Shown: positions 60,383 through 64,000 of the stretch, one piece after another | Layout: each line of letters starts with the position of its first letter | How positions within the stretch are numbered: the stretch's first letter is position 1 | Origin: Halogeometricum rufum | Lineage (GTDB): Archaea; Halobacteriota; Halobacteria; Halobacteriales; Haloferacaceae | Direction of reading: 5' to 3' | Assembly: GCF_900112175.1 (NCBI RefSeq) | Contig: NZ_FOYT01000001.1 | Span: 124,001-188,000, forward strand | Length of the DNA stretch: 64,000 bases | Position numbers and translations under genes: made by a program | Notes under the pieces: model-generated | The model's input: only the letters and a program-made list of their open reading frames with translations | The model's database searches: none | Told to the model about the DNA's origin: nothing

Positions 60383-60700
60383 TCAGCCGTTCAACCCGAA
60401 GACGCGACGGTGTTCGGCCGCCAACTCGTCCAGATACCGGTCCAACACGGCGTCGAGTTTCTCGTCCTCGACGACGACGCCGGTCAGTCGCTCCTTCGGG
60501 TTCTCGGGCAGTTGGACGTAGAAGTCGCCGTCCTCGTACATCGGCTCGGACTCGTTCAGAATCTGCTGGTCGATTGCGTGGATGAGCGTCGAGTCGTACT
60601 CGTCGTTCATCGTGTTGAACGCGTTCTTGTACGCCCGCTGGAGTTGCGGGAAGTAGTTCGCGTACTTGTCCTCGAACTTTTCGGGGTCGAAGTCGGCCAT
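60383..60700 (-). CDS. DUF5783-like small protein
   Basis: A 105-residue soluble, acidic protein: MADFDPEKFEDKYANYFPQL, DSTLIHAIDQQILNESEP, YEDGDFYVQLPENPKERLTG. It matches a conserved haloarchaeal family I recall as DUF5783, function unknown. High conservation and acidic residues argue for a core role. Start ATG 60700, with ACTTTTC about 31 bases upstream. Confidence 0.8.
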   Translation of the reverse strand: MADFDPEKFEDKYANYFPQLQRAYKNAFNTMNDEYDSTLIHAIDQQILNESEPMYEDGDFYVQLPENPKERLTGVVVEDEKLDAVLDRYLDELAAEHRRVFGLNG

Positions 60701-60841
60701 ACTCCGGATTTCCCGCTCGAGAAGAAAAGTCGGACGGTTGGTGAACGCCGTCGCGTTCGTCCGTCGGATGGGCGACGACGCCCCCGAACGTCCGCGGTTC
60801 CCTCCACCACCACGTCGAGTCGGAACCGCTCTCCCGACGGT

Positions 60842-61288
60842 TCAGGCCGTCGGTGCCTCGGGTATCGTCCCGAGTTGCGTGAGGAGTCCGAGCATGTCGT
60901 AGTACCACCACGCCTCGACTATCTCCTCTCCCTCCATCTCGTAGACGGTGACGCCCGACCACTCGACGGACTCGCCGGTCGGGGGCACGCCGAACGCCGA
61001 GAGTTCACCCTCGTTCGTCCCGCGGGCCACCCACCGGGCGACGATGGCATCGTCGCCGACGACGACGCCTTCGACGTCCACCTCGAAATCGGGGAACGCC
61101 GTGCGAATCTCCTGCACCCACTGCTTGAACGCGTCTCGCCCCTCGTAGTCTGCCGTCTGCGGGACGTCGTGGACGACGACGTCGTCCGCGAAGTGTTCGT
61201 CCGCTCCGTCCACCTCCCCCCGATTCCAGACGGTCTCCGTGTACTCCCGTTGCAGTTCCTCGGCCCTCGTTCGAACGGACTCGTCCAT
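60842..61288 (-). CDS. SnoaL-like ester cyclase/NTF2-fold protein
   Basis: A 148-residue protein with the SnoaL-type alpha+beta barrel: NRGEVDGADEHFADDVVVHD, AFKQWVQEIRTAFPDFEVDV, VARWVARGTNEGELSAFGVP, VYEMEGEEIVEAWWYYDMLG. Polyketide cyclases of this fold use Asp/His pairs; here a catalytic role is not certain and a binding role is possible. Start at ATG 61288. Confidence 0.82.
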   Translation of the reverse strand: MDESVRTRAEELQREYTETVWNRGEVDGADEHFADDVVVHDVPQTADYEGRDAFKQWVQEIRTAFPDFEVDVEGVVVGDDAIVARWVARGTNEGELSAFGVPPTGESVEWSGVTVYEMEGEEIVEAWWYYDMLGLLTQLGTIPEAPTA

Positions 61289-62181
61289 GTTTCTCTCCCC
61301 CGAGACGACGATACGTTCCCTCCAACAATCAATTACCTCACACTTCTTCGCCGCGGAGAATCAGAGCCCGATTCTTACCGACTGCAGTGCGTACCTTCAG
61401 AGACGGCGACTGCACTCCATTCTGTATCGCATCATGTAATTTACTCGGACCCGGCGGTCGATTCGACCGTTCTCGCCACGCCGGCGCGTGAGCACCCGAG
61501 AGGCGGTCTCTCGTCCGTCTCGGGGGCGGGGTTCGACCGACCGTCCGAGAACGGCCGGTCGGCGACGCGCCCTCGCCGGACGCTCACTCGGGTCGCTCCG
61601 GCGAATCCCCTCCAGACCGATTCACCGCAGAACGGAGTCGTCACGGCGCGACGGTCGGAATGCACGGTCGAGACACGGACCGGTTCCGGCAGGACGGAGG
61701 GCCGTCACCGGGTGGGGACGGCGGTGGTCTCCGCCGACGCGGACCGGGCCGTCCCGCTCTGCCCGTCCAACGACCGGGCGATTGTCTCGACGGCCGAGCC
61801 CACGGTACGGTTGCCCCGAGTATGCCTCGATTCCGGTGTGCGAGCGCCGGACTGCGCCGCCCGTACGTTCGCTCGTCGCCCGTCCTTCGGAGACGACCAT
61901 CCGTTCGCGCCCGCCGTCGTGCGCGTCTCCCGAAGCCCCCACCTCACCCGCTGGCGTCCTCCGAATCCGTTTCACGCCCGGAGTACCGCCGAAATCGGCG
62001 CGCTGGAGGCGCTCGAATGCCGTCGAGGGGATTTCGACATCGGGAGTCGTTCTCCACAATATACCAACTAACGCTATATCGAATCCGAAAGAGACGCGGA
62101 CGACCCGGCGACTGGCCGTCGACTCGGTCGGACCGGTCGCTCGTCGGCTCGAACTCGACGACCGACCCGCAGGGCGCAGAA
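61289..62181. other. Gene-poor intergenic region of 0.9 kb
   Basis: No frame on either strand has the codon bias, promoter and family match expected of a gene. Arg/Thr-rich open frames occur on both strands as expected by chance at this GC. Two AT-rich patches are present (about 61320-61440 and 62048-62085, the latter with TATATTG on the minus strand). It may hold decayed sequence or a non-coding RNA. Confidence 0.5.
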
Positions 62182-62592
62182 TCAGGGGAACGACGACCCG
62201 CCGACGGAGACGGTCACGCTCTCGACGAACGCGCCGGTGTTGTCCGTGGCGGTGAGCGTGGCGGGCTCGCCGACCGGCAGGCGAACGTCGCTCACGTTGG
62301 TCTGCCCCGCGGCCACCGTGTCGCTCCAGACGCTACTGCCGTCGCTGTCGACCACTGCCAGTTCGCGGACGTTGCGTTCGGTCGTCGCGCTCTCGGTCAG
62401 TTTCACCGACGCGACGGCCTTGTTCGCCGTCCACGACTCCGACAGCGAGACGGACTCGAACACGTTCGACGCGTCGACGCCGTCGGTGCGGAGCGAGAGA
62501 CCGGTCGTCACGCACCCGCCGAGTGCGGCGGCGCCGACGGTGGCGAGGCCTGCGAGCAGTCGTCTCCGCGTAGGCGAGGGTTCCGTATCCAT
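62182..62592 (-). CDS. Tat-exported lipoprotein, small
   Basis: A 136-residue protein: TRRRLLAGLATVGAAALGGC has the twin arginines and lipobox of a Tat lipoprotein. The mature part is Ser/Thr/Val-rich beta (ESVSLSESWTANKAVASVKL, ATTERNVRELAVVDSDGSS) like an immunoglobulin-type domain. Not recognised. ATG 62592. It is read in the same direction as the DHH gene after 97 bases. Confidence 0.75.
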   Translation of the reverse strand: MDTEPSPTRRRLLAGLATVGAAALGGCVTTGLSLRTDGVDASNVFESVSLSESWTANKAVASVKLTESATTERNVRELAVVDSDGSSVWSDTVAAGQTNVSDVRLPVGEPATLTATDNTGAFVESVTVSVGGSSFP

Positions 62593-62689
62593 GTAACCAC
62601 GGCCGAGCGACCGTACGTGGTCCTCGCTCGGCGCTCGCTTAGGCGGTTCGGCCGTTTCCCCGCCTTCGTTCGCCGACCGGTCTCCGGCC

Positions 62690-64000
62690 TCACTCGAGTT
62701 GTTCGCCGACGATTCGGTCGGCTTCCGCGACGAAAGTCTCGCGGGTGCCCGCGGGGATGGTCGCGCCCGCGGCGACGTCGTGGCCGCCGCCGTCGCCGCC
62801 GACGGCCCGCGACGCCTCCCGCATCACCGTCGAGAGGTCCAGTCCCTGCCGAACGAGGACGTGCGACCCGCGGGCGGACACCTTCACCTCGTCGGCGGAC
62901 TTCTCGGCGAACGCGAGGATGGGGACGTCGCCGCGGATTCCCGCCGCGCCGACGGCCATCCCGGCGACGATGCCGACGATAGTCTCGCGGATGCGCGTCC
63001 CGGCGTCGAACCACTGGACGTTCTCCTCGACGGTGACGCCCTCGTTCTTCACCCACTGCAGCCCCTCCGAGAGGTTCCGACGGTGGTTGCGCAGGAGTTT
63101 CCGCGCGCGTTCGAGCGCTTCATCCCTGTCGCCGAGGCACACGGCCAGTCCCACGTCGGCGCGTTCGTACCGCGCGGTGGCGTTCAGCAGGGTGGAGAAC
63201 TCGCTCACGTCGCGGAGTTCCGTCCCCTCTTCCTCGTCCAGCAGCGAGTACGTCGTCCCCACCAGGTCGTCGATGCGGTTCGCGGGCACGCCCGAGGCGA
63301 TGGCGCGGCGCATCAGCGCGCTGACGACGGTCTTTCGCTCCGCCATCGACAGGTCCACCCACCGCCGCCAGTCGCCGTCGGTCTTCAAGTCGAGGTCGAG
63401 TTCCGAGAGGAACTCGATGGCGCCGTTCTGGTCGTTCGAGATACCGGGGATGCGCACGTCGCTGGCGTACTCTAAGAACTTCGGGAGCGGACGGGTCTGC
63501 CGTCCGTAGATGACGAGGTCGGTGGCCTCCTCCAGCACCCCCGCTTCGACGCCGTCGGCGACGATGCCGGCGTTCGCACCGTGGAGGCCGCCCTGCGAGT
63601 TCTGCATGTCGCCCACCGCGCCGACGACGGCGAGGCCCGCCAAATCGCGGTTCGCGCCGTCTGCCGGTTCCAGCGCCCGCGCGAGGACGTAACTCGCGCC
63701 CGCGCCGGACAGTTCCGACGCGCCGTCGATGCCGAACCGGAGGGGGTTGAGGTGGTAGTCGGTGTCGGCGTCGGCCGGTTGGTGGTGGTCGGCGATGACC
63801 GGGTCGAAGTCGCCCGCCCTCTCGTGCGCCGCGATGACGTCCAACTGCCCGCTGCCGAAGTCCGTGAAAAGCACCGTCTCGTACTCCGTCGCGGCTATCT
63901 TCGCCACCTCCGTCTCGTCCAACTGCTTCGAGAACACCGTCTCGAACGGGATTTCCGCGCGTTCCAGCGCCGTAGCGGCGATGGCGGCACTCGTCAGGCC
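62690..64000 (-). CDS. DHH-family phosphoesterase (RecJ/GAN-like), 5'-truncated by window edge
   Basis: 437 residues visible; the frame runs off the window without a start. Starting within GLTSAAIAATALERAEIPFE, just after the expected first DHH motif (D-x-D-G), it continues VLFTDFGSGQLDVI and FDPVIADHHQPADAD with the diagnostic Asp-His-His, then GAVGDMQNSQGG, and a C-terminal DHHA1 domain ending GGDGGGHDVAAGATIP with the GGGH motif. Expected to be a Mn/Mg-dependent single-strand exonuclease or oligonucleotidase. GTG 63937 is only an internal start. Confidence 0.9.
   Translation of the reverse strand, partial: GLTSAAIAATALERAEIPFETVFSKQLDETEVAKIAATEYETVLFTDFGSGQLDVIAAHERAGDFDPVIADHHQPADADTDYHLNPLRFGIDGASELSGAGASYVLARALEPADGANRDLAGLAVVGAVGDMQNSQGGLHGANAGIVADGVEAGVLEEATDLVIYGRQTRPLPKFLEYASDVRIPGISNDQNGAIEFLSELDLDLKTDGDWRRWVDLSMAERKTVVSALMRRAIASGVPANRIDDLVGTTYSLLDEEEGTELRDVSEFSTLLNATARYERADVGLAVCLGDRDEALERARKLLRNHRRNLSEGLQWVKNEGVTVEENVQWFDAGTRIRETIVGIVAGMAVGAAGIRGDVPILAFAEKSADEVKVSARGSHVLVRQGLDLSTVMREASRAVGGDGGGHDVAAGATIPAGTRETFVAEADRIVGEQLE

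Noticed and set aside
61622-62059. A 145-codon minus-strand ORF in the 0.9 kb gap with TATATTG just upstream
   Set aside because: Arg/Gly-rich composition unlike haloarchaeal proteins and an equally long frame on the other strand; no family match that I can see.

Overview
The window is a stretch of chromosome from an extremely halophilic archaeon (class Halobacteria; the overall look fits Haloferacaceae, but I cannot fix the genus). Evidence: very high GC with strong third-position G/C bias; acidic proteins; Tat signal peptides combined with lipoboxes; archaeal genes such as the D-family DNA polymerase large subunit with a PolII-type intein, an XPD-like helicase, an archaeal-type glycyl-tRNA synthetase and LysW-dependent arginine synthesis; and many starts preceded by a TATA element 26-31 bases upstream, the mark of leaderless haloarchaeal transcripts. 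No tRNA, rRNA, CRISPR array or intact insertion sequence was found.

Layout. 1-9.4 kb: MATE exporter (cut by the window edge), several haloarchaeal conserved hypotheticals, a SAM methyltransferase, the remnant of a FAD/Rieske oxidoreductase, a thiamine-type ABC importer (binding protein and fused permease, no ATPase gene nearby) and an AI-2E-family permease. 9.5-14.4 kb: a short ORF behind a strong TATA box, a bacterio-opsin-activator-type HTH regulator, a thiolase/DUF35 pair and two divergent rhodanese sulfurtransferases. 14.5-24.9 kb: SpoIIM-like membrane protein, small conserved proteins, uvrB, a Tat lipoprotein, a Nudix hydrolase, a TSUP permease, an SPFH protein and a 2'-5' RNA ligase-like protein. 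25-33.4 kb: cytochrome P450, membrane proteins, XPD/DinG-like helicase, MscS channel, a tandem pair of paralogous membrane proteins, a lipoprotein and an acidic repeat protein.

33.4-42.8 kb is a same-strand arginine cluster transcribed argG-argH then lysW-lysX-argC-argB-argD-lysK-argF. It covers glutamate to ornithine on the LysW carrier, then citrulline, argininosuccinate and arginine. Several genes overlap by 4 bases, which indicates translational coupling. 43.1-48.4 kb on the same strand holds a KhtTU-like K+/H+ antiporter pair with a 38-residue membrane peptide behind it, and a CBS-protein/glyS/dolichol-kinase-like run. 49-55 kb runs the other way: DUF7556-like peptide, PPC-domain protein and the DP2 polymerase subunit, interrupted by a 508-residue homing-endonuclease intein placed at the catalytic CDGDED motif. 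55-64 kb: an inverted-repeat intergenic element, PQQ-propeller lipoprotein, rubredoxin-like protein, PanE-like reductase, Gdx-type SMR exporter, a sulfatase-fold enzyme with Thr in place of the catalytic Cys, NifU-like protein, small conserved proteins, an 0.9 kb gene-poor gap, a Tat lipoprotein and a DHH/RecJ-like phosphoesterase cut by the right edge.

Items most worth following up: the PolII intein ending in Gln rather than Asn; a LysW that has lost all four zinc-binding cysteines; the KhtTU-like operon with its tiny membrane peptide; the tandem His-containing membrane paralogs; the deleted Rieske oxidoreductase; and short tandem repeats whose periods are all multiples of three.
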